Source: Gammaproteobacteria bacterium (GTDB lineage: Bacteria > Pseudomonadota > Gammaproteobacteria > Eutrophobiales > Eutrophobiaceae). Taken from it: 64,000 bases of DNA. Within the stretch, counting starts at the first letter, position 1. Each line of letters starts with the position of its first letter. Under the pieces are notes generated by a model, which was not told the origin of the DNA, made no database searches, and saw nothing but the letters and a program-made list of their open reading frames with translations. This document shows positions 1-8,525 of the stretch, one piece after another. Location: NCBI GenBank assembly GCA_003250975.1, contig QKIY01000035.1:1-64000 (forward strand). Reading direction: 5' to 3'. A program made the translations under genes and the position numbers.

Positions 1-1
1 G

Positions 2-385
2 ATGCGAATGAGCCCGGGACAGCGTAAAGTTTCTTTTCTAGTTGGCCTGATGCTTCTGGCTTTTGTTGGTCAGGCGTCCACATCCGTTATTTTATCTTGC
101 CAAATGACGTTACAGCACCATACTGGTATGGGCACTATGCATCACTCGGGAAGTTCACATACCCATCATGTTAATCATGTAGATAACACAGCAGGAAAAT
201 ATGATATTCAGGATTCCTGCAGCGTAGTTTGCAAATGTGCAGCAGGCGGATGCGTATTCGTAGCCATACCTCTGTTACCCCTTCAAGGTGGACAGCCCAC
301 GGTATCACAAGCCGGAAACCAATATCTGTTGGTTGCCACCAGTCAATACCCCTCTTCTCCTTACCGTCCACCCATTTTGATCTAG
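2..385 (+). CDS. Small exported His/Cys-rich protein upstream of copper efflux operon
   Basis: No named family is recognised. The 127-residue product begins with a signal-peptide-like stretch (basic RKVS, then a hydrophobic segment to about residue 28). It continues with a His/Met-rich region (HHTGMGTMHH and further HH pairs, residues about 39-60) and a cysteine cluster (C-x3-C-x-C-x4-C near residues 73-84) before a hydrophobic stretch. This composition suits periplasmic binding of a soft metal, and the gene precedes cusC-like genes in the same orientation, so metal sequestration or sensing is a reasonable inference. The gene touches the left edge; a start at base 8 or one upstream of the window is also possible. 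Confidence 0.6.
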   Translation: MRMSPGQRKVSFLVGLMLLAFVGQASTSVILSCQMTLQHHTGMGTMHHSGSSHTHHVNHVDNTAGKYDIQDSCSVVCKCAAGGCVFVAIPLLPLQGGQPTVSQAGNQYLLVATSQYPSSPYRPPILI

Positions 386-439
386 GAAGGGATAGATCTG
401 TCCACAATTTGTGGATTTGATTTGCATCACTTTTTAGAT

Positions 440-463
440 AACGGGGAATAACGATTCCCGGTT
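440..463. other. Inverted repeat upstream of cus-like operon
   Basis: Arms AACGGGGAAT and ATTCCCGGTT are complementary at 9 of 10 positions around the 4-base centre AACG. It lies 55 bases after the small His-rich gene and about 95 bases before the CusC-like start. No T-run follows, so an operator dyad or an mRNA hairpin is as likely as a terminator. Confidence 0.4.
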
Positions 464-556
464 AAAACTGCTGACACTTAATCATCAGCACTGATATTGC
501 ATGAACCGCGTACTTGGTTATGAGTATGCAGAAATTATCAGAGAGGGAAGATAACG

Positions 557-1999
557 ATGACGGGCTACTTAACCTATTTGCTCCACATATTGCCGGATCG
601 CTTGTTTCGGGGAATCGGTGTTTCAGGGATCCTGATTGTATTATCGCATGTCCCTGTTGTTACAGCTGTTGAGAGGGGAAGTGAATTACCCCTTGAGACA
701 GCTGTAAAACTGGCTCAGGCAAATGATCCGTGGTTGGTAAGGAACAGGCATTCACAGGATGCAGTTGAATCAATGAGTATATTTGCCGGAACTCTGCCTG
801 ATCCGAAGATATCGATTGGTCTGGAAAATCTGGCTACTGATACATTCGATTTTAATCAGGAAACAATGACACAGTTGAAAGTAGGGGTGTTTCAGATGTT
901 TCCCAGGGGAAATACACTTGAACTGAGACGGGCGCAGCTTGAATTAACAGGAACACAATTTCCTTATCAGCGTCAGGAAAGAAAAGGAATGGTGATGGTC
1001 ACGGTGAGCAACCTGTGGCTCGACGCATTCAAGGCGCAGGAAAGCATCGCTCTTATTGAAAAAAACCGGACATTGTTTGAACAACTGGTGGATGTCGCCA
1101 GGGCAAGTTACTCATCCGCGCTGGGGATGACCAGATTACAGGATATAGTGCGTGCACAGCTTGAGTTGACGCAGCTGGAAGATCGCCTGACAACGCTGCA
1201 TCAACAGCAAGAAATTTACCAGCAACGGTTGCTTGAATGGCTGGGTGATATCTCTTTCTATCGAGAGATCAATGTAAATGACGGAAATCTTAGCATGTAT
1301 CATTCAGTGCTGAAGCTGCCATCTGATATTCCGGATATCCAATTGATTAATCCTGGTTTTTATACACAGTACACCGTGAACGACCAGGAGTCACTTGCAA
1401 AACATTTGTTAAAGCATCCATCTCTCATTGCACTGGACAAGAAGATCCAGGCCGCCAGCAAGGGTATTGATATTGCAAAACAAAAATACAAACCCGAGTG
1501 GGGGATAAATGCTAGTTATGGCTATCGCGGTGATGATCTGACTGGTGCCGACCGCGCTGATCTGCTTTCAATCGGAATCAGTTTTGATGTGCCGCTTTTT
1601 ACAGCTAACAGGCAGGACAGGGAGGTGCAGTCCGCAATATCAGAGACAGAGGCCGTGAAAACGGAGAAATGGCTTTTGCTCAGAAGACTCATGGCCTCAT
1701 TTGAAGCAGCCAGAGTCCAGCTTGATAAGCTCAATCAGCGTCGGGAACTTTACCAGTCGGTTTTATTGCCGCAAATGCACGAACAGGCCGAGGCCTCTTT
1801 AACCGCTTATACCAATGACGATGGTGACTTTGCCGAGGTCGTGCGCTCCCGAATTGCCGAATTAAATGCAGAAATCGAGGCTTTGACCATTGATGTGGAA
1901 CGGCAAAAGACCATTGTGCAGTTGAATTACTTTTTTCTGGAAGCTGACGCGGAAAATTACTTGACGGATAACCGCTCTGTCTCGGGAGATGGAAGATGA
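557..1999 (+). CDS. cusC: TolC-family outer membrane channel (CusC-like)
   Basis: This is the outer-membrane exit duct of a tripartite heavy-metal efflux pump. The 480-residue length fits the outer membrane efflux protein family, and most of the chain is long amphipathic helix typical of TolC coiled-coil barrels. The N-terminus has a hydrophobic export segment (about residues 18-38) without an obvious lipobox cysteine, unlike lipidated CusC of Escherichia coli. Its last codons overlap the start of the CusB-like adaptor by four bases (ATGA), so the two are translationally coupled. The substrate is inferred from the CusA partner. A GAGAGGGAAG ribosome site precedes the ATG. Confidence 0.85.
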   Translation: MTGYLTYLLHILPDRLFRGIGVSGILIVLSHVPVVTAVERGSELPLETAVKLAQANDPWLVRNRHSQDAVESMSIFAGTLPDPKISIGLENLATDTFDFNQETMTQLKVGVFQMFPRGNTLELRRAQLELTGTQFPYQRQERKGMVMVTVSNLWLDAFKAQESIALIEKNRTLFEQLVDVARASYSSALGMTRLQDIVRAQLELTQLEDRLTTLHQQQEIYQQRLLEWLGDISFYREINVNDGNLSMYHSVLKLPSDIPDIQLINPGFYTQYTVNDQESLAKHLLKHPSLIALDKKIQAASKGIDIAKQKYKPEWGINASYGYRGDDLTGADRADLLSIGISFDVPLFTANRQDREVQSAISETEAVKTEKWLLLRRLMASFEAARVQLDKLNQRRELYQSVLLPQMHEQAEASLTAYTNDDGDFAEVVRSRIAELNAEIEALTIDVERQKTIVQLNYFFLEADAENYLTDNRSVSGDGR

Positions 2000-3231
2000 A
2001 TAAGATATTAAATATTTCAGGTATATTCGCCGCAGGTGCACTTTTGGGCGCAACAGCATTGTTTTTGATTTATACCGGATTTACCGGTAATACCATGGAC
2101 AAGGAAATGACAAGAACAATGGAGATGGAAAAGAAACCCCTTTACTGGGTTGCGCCCATGGATCCGAATTACAGAAGAGACAAACCGGGCAAGTCACCCA
2201 TGGGTATGGATCTGATCCCTGTATATGAAAGGGAACACGCGGATGAAGATCAGGGATCCGGAACAATCCGGATTTCTCCCGAGGTTATCAACAATCTTGG
2301 TGTACGTACCACTGTGGCCGAACGGAAGGCCTTTCTATCAGATATAAAAACTGTTGGTTATATAAAATATGATGAAGATAAGCTGATTCATATTCATCCC
2401 AGGGTTGAAGGCTGGATAGAAAAACTCTATATCAAGGCAGAAGGTGACCCCGTTAAAAAGGGCCAGCCACTTTATGAAATCTATTCACCAGCCCTGGTCA
2501 ATGCACAGGAAGAACTGGTCCTGGCACTGGGAAGAAACAACCAGAATCTTGTACGTGCAGCCAGTGACAGGCTGAAGGCATTGCAATTGCCTGATGCTAC
2601 CGTCAAGGAACTCACCCGCACAAGGAAGGTAAAACAAACGGTTACCATGTATGTTCCACAGACCGGTTTTATAGACAACCTGAATATTCGTGAAGGGTTT
2701 TTTGTCCAGCCTGGCACCACCCTGATGTCTGTTGGTGCGCTGGATGAGGTCTGGGTGGAAGCTGAGGTATTTGAAAGCCAGGCTTCCTTGGTCAAGAAAG
2801 GGAACCCCGTAATCATGACTCTGGATTATTTACCAGGCGAAGTGTGGAACGGGGAAGTGGACTATGTGTATCCGGCCCTCGAGGAAATCACCCGTACTGT
2901 CAAGGTGAGAATGCGTTTTGCAAACGACCAGGGAATACTCAAGCCGAATATGTTTGCACAAATAACAATTCATAACGAAAGTGATGAAAAAACGCTTGTC
3001 ATACCGCGCGAGGCAGTTATCCGAACCGGCAGCATGGATCGGGTTGTGCTTGCCCTGGGTGAGGGACGGTTCAGGTCTGTAGAGGTAAAAGTTGGACGGT
3101 ATAACCAGACTCAGGCTGAAATACTGGAAGGTATTGAGGCGGGAGAAAGGGTAGTCGCCTCTGCACAATTTCTGATTGACTCCGAATCGAGCAAGACGGC
3201 CGATTTCAGCCGGATGACTCATTTACACTGA
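1996..3231 (+). CDS. cusB: RND efflux periplasmic adaptor with heavy-metal-binding domain (CusB-like)
   Basis: This membrane-fusion protein of 411 residues links the inner-membrane RND pump to the TolC-like channel. After an N-terminal membrane or signal segment (about residues 8-29) comes a short heavy-metal-binding domain. Its hallmarks YWVAPMDP and SPMGMDLIPVYE (about residues 50-78) match the motif found in CusB-type adaptors. The barrel-sandwich and beta-barrel regions follow (HIHPRVEGWIEKLY, GDPVKKGQPLYEIYSP, and a C-terminal AVIRTGSMDRV segment). The Met-rich motif suits Cu(I) or Ag(I) handover to CusA. The gene overlaps the preceding gene by four bases and ends 16 bases before cusA. 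Confidence 0.92.
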   Translation: MNKILNISGIFAAGALLGATALFLIYTGFTGNTMDKEMTRTMEMEKKPLYWVAPMDPNYRRDKPGKSPMGMDLIPVYEREHADEDQGSGTIRISPEVINNLGVRTTVAERKAFLSDIKTVGYIKYDEDKLIHIHPRVEGWIEKLYIKAEGDPVKKGQPLYEIYSPALVNAQEELVLALGRNNQNLVRAASDRLKALQLPDATVKELTRTRKVKQTVTMYVPQTGFIDNLNIREGFFVQPGTTLMSVGALDEVWVEAEVFESQASLVKKGNPVIMTLDYLPGEVWNGEVDYVYPALEEITRTVKVRMRFANDQGILKPNMFAQITIHNESDEKTLVIPREAVIRTGSMDRVVLALGEGRFRSVEVKVGRYNQTQAEILEGIEAGERVVASAQFLIDSESSKTADFSRMTHLH

Positions 3232-3247
3232 CAGGGAGGCGAGAAAG

Positions 3248-6200
3248 ATGATCAAATCTGTAATTCGCTGGTCAGTAGCCAACCGTGTCCTCCTGTTGTT
3301 GCTAACCGCACTCCTGGCCGGTGTAGGCATTATGGCTCTGAAAAAAACACCGGTTGATGCGATCCCGGATTTATCTGATGTGCAGGTCATTATCAAGACC
3401 AGTTATGCAGGCCAGGCACCGCAAGTGGTTGAGGATCAGGTAACGTATCCATTGACGACCGCAATGTTGTCCGTGCCAGGCGCAGTAACTGTCAGGGGAT
3501 ATTCCTTTTTCGGTGATTCCTATGTCTATGTGATATTTGACGAGGACACTGATCTCTACTGGGCCCGCACCCGCGTACTGGAATACCTGAGCCAGGTCGC
3601 ACCGGCATTACCAGTCAATGCTAAACCGCAGATCGGACCGGATGCGACAGGTGTAGGCTGGGTGTATCTTTATGCATTGGTAGACAAAACAGGCAGGCAT
3701 GACATAAGCCAGTTGCGGAGTTTGCAGGACTGGTTTTTGAAATATGAATTACAGACTGTTCCCGGTGTTTCCGAAGTGGCCACTGTAGGAGGAATGGTCA
3801 AACAGTATCAGGTGAGAGTCAATCCGGACAGATTACGCGCCTTTAATATTCCGCTCTCGCATATCCAGACAGCCATTATGAGAGGCAACCAGGAGGTTGG
3901 TGCGTCTGTCGTCGAAATGTCCGGTGCAGAATATATGGTCCAGGCCACGGGATATATCCAGAACGATACAGACTTGGGGAACATCCCGCTCGGGGTCAAC
4001 GATAACGGGACACCCTTGCTGCTGAAGGATGTCGCGGATATCGGTCAGGGGCCGCAAATGCGCCGGGGTGTCGCCGAACTGAATGGTGAGGGCGAAACAG
4101 TAGGCGGAATAATTGTTATGCGTTTTGGTGAAAATGCACAAAAAACAATAGATGCTGTAAAGGCCAAGCTTAAACAACTTGAAAAAAGTCTTCCGGAGGG
4201 CGTTGAGGTGGTTCCCGTCTATGATCGTTCCAGCCTTATCCAGCGCGCTGTCAACAACCTTTGGCACAAATTACTGGAGGAATTCATAGTCGTAGTGCTG
4301 GTTTGCATGGTATTTCTTTTTCATATCCGCTCATCACTGGTCGTCATAATCAGCCTGCCGGTAGGTATTCTGGTAGCGTTTGTTGTCATGTACCTTCAGG
4401 GGATCAATGCAAATATCATGTCGCTGGGAGGTATAGCCATTGCCATTGGCGCTATGATTGATGGGGCGATAGTGATGATTGAGAACATGCACAAGCATAT
4501 GGAAAAAACGCCACTTACTGCAGAAAACCGCTGGCGGATAGTGATAGAGTCCGCCAGTGAAGTGGGGCCGGCGTTATTCTTCAGCTTGCTGGTTATTACA
4601 GTAAGTTTTGTCCCGGTATTTACTCTCGAAGCCCAGGAAGGTCGCATGTTTTCTCCATTGGCATTTACCAAGACCTATGCCATGGCAGCGGCCGCGGTGC
4701 TAGCAGTCACGCTGGTTCCCGTCTTGATGGGTTATTTTATACGCGGCAAGGTTCTGCCAGAACACAGAAATCCTGTGAACCGTTTACTAACAGCTATTTA
4801 TATACCGACCCTGAAAGGCGTACTGCGATTCCCTAGAGTTACTGTATTAATCGCTATTGCCATTCTCATAATTGGTTTATGGCCGCTTAATAAAATCGGG
4901 AGTGAATTCATTCCGCCGCTCGATGAAGGTGATCTGATGTACATGCCGACGACCTATGCAGGTATTTCAATTGGGCAGGCAAGACAGTTACTCCAGCAGA
5001 CGGACAAACTGATTCGAACAGTTCCCGAAGTAGAAACTGTATTCGGCAAGGCAGGGAGGGCTGAAACCGCCACCGATCCTGCACCATTAACAATGATAGA
5101 AACCTTTATCCAACTCAAACAAAAAGACAAATGGCGCGAAGGAATAACTACTGAAAGCCTGAAAAAGGAATTCGATGCACTTGTTAAACTACCGGGCGTC
5201 ACCAATGCCTGGGTCATGCCCATCAAGACACGTATTGATATGCTGGCCACCGGTATCAAGACGCCGGTTGGTGTAAAAATTGCCGGTCCCGAGCTTGAAA
5301 AAATCCAGATGATTGGGGAACGGCTTGAATCGATTCTTGAAGGCGCCGCCGGAACAGCTTCAATCTATTCTGAACGTGTGGCCGGTGGCCGTTATATCAA
5401 GGTTGATATCCGGCGGGAAAAAGCAGCGCGTTACGGTCTGAACATTGCTGATGTTCAGCAGGTCGTAGCTACTGCGATCGGTGGCATGAATGTGAGCCAG
5501 AGTGTTGAGGGACTTGAACGATATCCTGTCAATATACGATACCCCCAGGACTACCGGGATTCTCCTGAACAATTATCGCTGTTACCGGTAGTTACACCCA
5601 GTGGACAGCGCATTTCCCTGGGTGATGTTGCCAATATATTTGTCGAGGACGGACCTCCCGGTATCAGGAGCGAAAATGCACGACTGAATGGATGGACCTA
5701 TATTGACATTGAAGATGTTGATATTGGTAATTATGTAAAACAGGCGCGCATGAAGGTTCAGAAAGAACTGGAATTACCACCAGGTTATTCCATTACCTGG
5801 TCAGGTCAGTACGAATACATGGAACGGGCCAAGGAAAAATTGACATATATTGTGCCATTTACGATTGCGATAATAGTGCTATTGCTATTTATCAATTTTC
5901 GCAACCTCGTAGAAGTGTGCATCATAATGGGGACATTACCCCTGGCCATGATAGGCAGCATCTGGTTAATGTATCTTCAGGATTTTAATTTTTCCGTCGC
6001 GGCAGGTGTGGGGTTTATAGCTCTGGCTGGTGTTGCTGTAGAAATAGGTGTCATCATGCTGGTTTATCTGAACCAGGCTCATCAACAGATGCAGATTGAG
6101 CTCAGGCAACAGGTTATCCAGGAGGATGAAAATAGATTGAAGCAGGCCATTTTACGTGGTGCCGGCATGCGGGTAAGACCTGTCATGATGACAGCAGCAG

Positions 6201-6382
6201 CAATTATTGTTGGCCTTTTGCCTATACTTTACGGGACAGGAACCGGCTCTGAAGTGATGAGTCGAATTGCCGCACCAATGGTAGGTGGCATGATCAGTAC
6301 AGTCATATTGACCCTGCTTGTCCTGCCGGCCATCTATTATATGTGGCGCATGAGATCAATCAGAAAAATAGGGAAAAATTGA
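3248..6382 (+). CDS. cusA: Cu(I)/Ag(I) efflux RND transporter (CusA-like)
   Basis: The 1044-residue length is normal for heavy-metal-efflux RND pumps, which use the proton gradient to export metal from periplasm or cytoplasm. The sequence shows the twelve-helix RND layout and family signatures such as PPLDEGDLMYMP and the proton-relay helix segment GAMIDGAIVMIEN. Three methionines, M566 (YMPTT), M616 (LTMIET) and M665 (IDMLATG), have the same spacing (50 and 49 residues) as the Cu(I)/Ag(I)-binding methionine triad described for Escherichia coli CusA. This supports monovalent copper or silver rather than Co/Zn/Cd. The stop codon overlaps the next start (TGATG). Confidence 0.95.
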   Translation: MIKSVIRWSVANRVLLLLLTALLAGVGIMALKKTPVDAIPDLSDVQVIIKTSYAGQAPQVVEDQVTYPLTTAMLSVPGAVTVRGYSFFGDSYVYVIFDEDTDLYWARTRVLEYLSQVAPALPVNAKPQIGPDATGVGWVYLYALVDKTGRHDISQLRSLQDWFLKYELQTVPGVSEVATVGGMVKQYQVRVNPDRLRAFNIPLSHIQTAIMRGNQEVGASVVEMSGAEYMVQATGYIQNDTDLGNIPLGVNDNGTPLLLKDVADIGQGPQMRRGVAELNGEGETVGGIIVMRFGENAQKTIDAVKAKLKQLEKSLPEGVEVVPVYDRSSLIQRAVNNLWHKLLEEFIVVVLVCMVFLFHIRSSLVVIISLPVGILVAFVVMYLQGINANIMSLGGIAIAIGAMIDGAIVMIENMHKHMEKTPLTAENRWRIVIESASEVGPALFFSLLVITVSFVPVFTLEAQEGRMFSPLAFTKTYAMAAAAVLAVTLVPVLMGYFIRGKVLPEHRNPVNRLLTAIYIPTLKGVLRFPRVTVLIAIAILIIGLWPLNKIGSEFIPPLDEGDLMYMPTTYAGISIGQARQLLQQTDKLIRTVPEVETVFGKAGRAETATDPAPLTMIETFIQLKQKDKWREGITTESLKKEFDALVKLPGVTNAWVMPIKTRIDMLATGIKTPVGVKIAGPELEKIQMIGERLESILEGAAGTASIYSERVAGGRYIKVDIRREKAARYGLNIADVQQVVATAIGGMNVSQSVEGLERYPVNIRYPQDYRDSPEQLSLLPVVTPSGQRISLGDVANIFVEDGPPGIRSENARLNGWTYIDIEDVDIGNYVKQARMKVQKELELPPGYSITWSGQYEYMERAKEKLTYIVPFTIAIIVLLLFINFRNLVEVCIIMGTLPLAMIGSIWLMYLQDFNFSVAAGVGFIALAGVAVEIGVIMLVYLNQAHQQMQIELRQQVIQEDENRLKQAILRGAGMRVRPVMMTAAAIIVGLLPILYGTGTGSEVMSRIAAPMVGGMISTVILTLLVLPAIYYMWRMRSIRKIGKN

Positions 6383-6903
6383 TGATAGAGATAATCCCTA
6401 ACTGGCATCCGGTCTTTGTACATTTTACTGTGACCTTTCTGATTATTACGGGGGTCCTGCAATTGATGATCTGGTTTTTCAGCAAAGAAACTGACCAGAA
6501 TACCTTGGCCCAGGTCCGGAAATGGCTGGTATTGATCGGAAGTATTATTGTCATTGTAACGGTAGCCACGGGACTGCAGGCCTATAATACCGTGGTCCAT
6601 GATTCAATATCCCATATTGCAATGACGGAACACCGTAACTGGGCACTCGTGACGGCGGCTGTTTTCCTGACAGGTGCGGCCCTGTTTTACATCCTGCCCG
6701 GCAGGCGCGAGTCCATTGCTGGGGGCTTTTTTATTGCCGCCTTCCTGCTGGTTCTGGTGACAGGTTACAAGGGGGGTGAACTGGTTTACCGGCATGGACT
6801 TGGAGTGATGTCTTTACCAGAAGCGTCTGGTGAGGGCCAAGATCATCATAACAATAAACATGGTATCTCGGAGCCTGACCAGGGACATGAACACGTTCGC
6901 TAG
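6382..6903 (+). CDS. DUF2231 family four-helix membrane protein
   Basis: The 173-residue integral membrane protein carries the DUF2231 opening IPNWHPVFVHFTV and about four hydrophobic helices, ending in a His/Asp-rich tail (QDHHNNKHG, GHEHVR). The ATG at 6382 shares a base with the CusA stop, so it is preferred over the in-frame ATG at 6343 that would overlap CusA by 40 bases. DUF2231 proteins often sit beside metal-efflux or haem genes; the biochemical role is unknown. The tail could bind metal. Translational coupling to cusA implies it belongs to the same operon. Confidence 0.85.
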   Translation: MIEIIPNWHPVFVHFTVTFLIITGVLQLMIWFFSKETDQNTLAQVRKWLVLIGSIIVIVTVATGLQAYNTVVHDSISHIAMTEHRNWALVTAAVFLTGAALFYILPGRRESIAGGFFIAAFLLVLVTGYKGGELVYRHGLGVMSLPEASGEGQDHHNNKHGISEPDQGHEHVR

Positions 6904-7025
6904 TCTATGCATCAGTATGGATGTTATCCGGCATTCCCGCTGAAGAATTCATCTTTGCACTTACGTTCGGGATGTATTGGGCGGGTGTCTATGAACATTT
7001 CACCTGGTCAAAGACGACAGGATAA
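6891..7025 (+). pseudogene. Remnant of a small membrane protein resembling the lycopene-cyclase-domain family
   Basis: The frame beginning just before the DUF2231 stop, shifted by one base, encodes about 44 residues. They include GIPAEEFIFALTFGMYWAGV and EHFTW, ending at TAA 7023-7025. The P-x-EEF-x-F helix resembles the C-terminal helix of small lycopene-cyclase-domain-like membrane proteins. Only the C-terminal third is present, with no signal or upstream helices and no good ribosome site. A 34-codon frame from ATG 6921 exists but probably is not a gene. The simplest reading is a 5' deletion that fused the remnant to the end of the copper operon. The family assignment is from memory of the motif and is tentative. 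Confidence 0.45.
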
Positions 7026-7124
7026 AATTTCTTAACACAATATACGAATACAATTCAGAATCATTTTGTTTCTAATTCCTATATCGTGTGACCACCAATT
7101 TATCTTATCTTGTTTGGACCAATT

Positions 7125-7188
7125 TTGATTTGAATCAAAAAAAGTAATATTAATTTGAATCAAAAAAAGTAATATTGATTTGAATCAA
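7125..7188 (+). promoter_or_regulatory. Three tandem FNR/ANR-type boxes
   Basis: The FNR/ANR consensus is TTGAT-N4-ATCAA. Box 1 (7125-7138) and box 3 (7175-7188) match it perfectly as TTGAT-TTGA-ATCAA. Box 2 (7150-7163) reads TTAAT-TTGA-ATCAA, one mismatch. Their starts are exactly 25 bases apart. The nearest box centre is about 70 bases before the porin start, leaving room for a sigma-70 minus-10 in the AT-rich 7205-7235 segment. The exact transcription start cannot be fixed by eye. This predicts induction of the porin and cytochrome genes at low oxygen. Confidence 0.75.
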
Positions 7189-7201
7189 AAAAAATTACGA
7201 T
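7127..7201 (+). repeat. Three 25-bp direct repeats
   Basis: Units start at 7127, 7152 and 7177. Each begins (G/A)ATTTGAATCAAAAAAA; the first two share the ending GTAATATT and the third diverges to ATTACGATT. Each unit carries an FNR-type box at its left boundary, so the repeat probably arose by duplication of an operator. Confidence 0.9.
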
Positions 7202-7251
7202 TAATTTACTAGCTTTTTAGTAATTTAGTAAATTAAAAAAGGGGGGAAATC

Positions 7252-8514
7252 ATGAATTCCTCATTATTTCGTCCATTAGTGGGTTCGTTATGTGTTCTTG
7301 CCGTTATTTTCCTGTTCCCTGTCCAGAATCTGGCTGCCGCAGAAGATACCGCTGCCCTGAAGGCCCGTATTGAAGCTTTGGAGAGGGAACTCGATGAAAT
7401 AAAGGCAATAATGAAGGAACAAACCCAGCAGTCTGCCATAAAGGAAGAAGAGGTAGAGGAAAAAATCGAAGCTGTCCAAAGAGACGTTGAAGCCACGAAG
7501 AGTGCGCAGGATGAATGGAAAACCTATGCCTCCAAAGTGCATCTGGCGGGCTATGGGGCAGTCGGTTACACTAATGATGACCCCAAGAATGATCGCTTTA
7601 GTCAAGTCGCGTTTAACCCCATTTTCCATTATTCATTCAATGATGTGATCTTGCTCGAATCCGAGCTGGAACTTGAAATAGAGGATGACGGTGAAACAGA
7701 ACTAGCGCTCGAATATATGACTATTGACTGGTTGGTAAATGACTATATTACTATTCTTGCAGGTAAGTTTCTTAGCCCCTTGGGGAATTTCAGGGCGAAT
7801 TTACATCCGGCTTGGGTCAATAAACTGCCCTCTGCCCCCTCCGGATTTGGTCATGACCAGGCAGCGCCTGTGGCAGATGTCGGACTCCAGTTGAGAGGAG
7901 GGGTTCCGATTCCAATGAGGTTAAGATACCCAGCGTATGCAAATTACAAGGTGTTTGTATCAAATGGGCCCGAACTGGAACTGAATGAGGCAGGAGATGA
8001 GATTGAAGCCGTTGAGTCAGCGGGCGTCGTTAGTAATGAGGATGATAATTTTCTCTTTGGCGGCCGATTGGGGTTGCTGCCAATCCCAAGTTTGGAAATC
8101 GGTGGTTCCGCAGCGTATGGTGATCTTGCACTGGAAGATGAAGAAGATCGTAACTATACAGTATGGGGATTCGATGGGCATTGGATTTGGAAAAACCTGG
8201 ATGTTCGCGGTGAATATATCAAGCAGGATGTTGATTCCCTGCCATCCAGTGTAGCCCCCGATGAACAGAAATGGGAGGCATGGTATGCACAGGCAGCTTA
8301 CAAGCTATTTTCTACAAAATTTGAATTTGTAACACGTTATTCAGATTACAATTCATCTCATGCTGATGTTGAGCAGGAACAATGGGCATTGGGACTCAAT
8401 TATCTAATTTTACCAAATGCCATGGTCAAATTTGCATACGAATTCAATAACGGATTTGAAAATGAACCTACCAATGATGATCGGCTCTTTATTCAGTTTG
8501 CTTATGGATTCTAA
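7252..8514 (+). CDS. Outer-membrane porin with N-terminal coiled coil
   Basis: The 420-residue product has a signal peptide (cleavage near residues 27-30 after NLAAA) and a short periplasmic coiled coil rich in Glu/Lys (about residues 32-80). The rest alternates beta-strands and ends in the phenylalanine FAYGF, a typical barrel terminus. It resembles the phosphate-selective-porin-like or carbohydrate-porin superfamily; the substrate is unknown. A very strong ribosome site (GGGGGGAAA) precedes the ATG. It lies 11 bases before a dihaem cytochrome gene and behind three FNR-type boxes, suggesting a role in anaerobic or microaerobic metabolism. Confidence 0.8.
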   Translation: MNSSLFRPLVGSLCVLAVIFLFPVQNLAAAEDTAALKARIEALERELDEIKAIMKEQTQQSAIKEEEVEEKIEAVQRDVEATKSAQDEWKTYASKVHLAGYGAVGYTNDDPKNDRFSQVAFNPIFHYSFNDVILLESELELEIEDDGETELALEYMTIDWLVNDYITILAGKFLSPLGNFRANLHPAWVNKLPSAPSGFGHDQAAPVADVGLQLRGGVPIPMRLRYPAYANYKVFVSNGPELELNEAGDEIEAVESAGVVSNEDDNFLFGGRLGLLPIPSLEIGGSAAYGDLALEDEEDRNYTVWGFDGHWIWKNLDVRGEYIKQDVDSLPSSVAPDEQKWEAWYAQAAYKLFSTKFEFVTRYSDYNSSHADVEQEQWALGLNYLILPNAMVKFAYEFNNGFENEPTNDDRLFIQFAYGF

Positions 8515-8525
8515 AGGGGGTAACA

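Noticed and set aside
6921-7025. Possible intact 34-residue membrane peptide
   Set aside because: No ribosome site, and the sequence looks like a truncated end of a longer protein; reported as a remnant instead.
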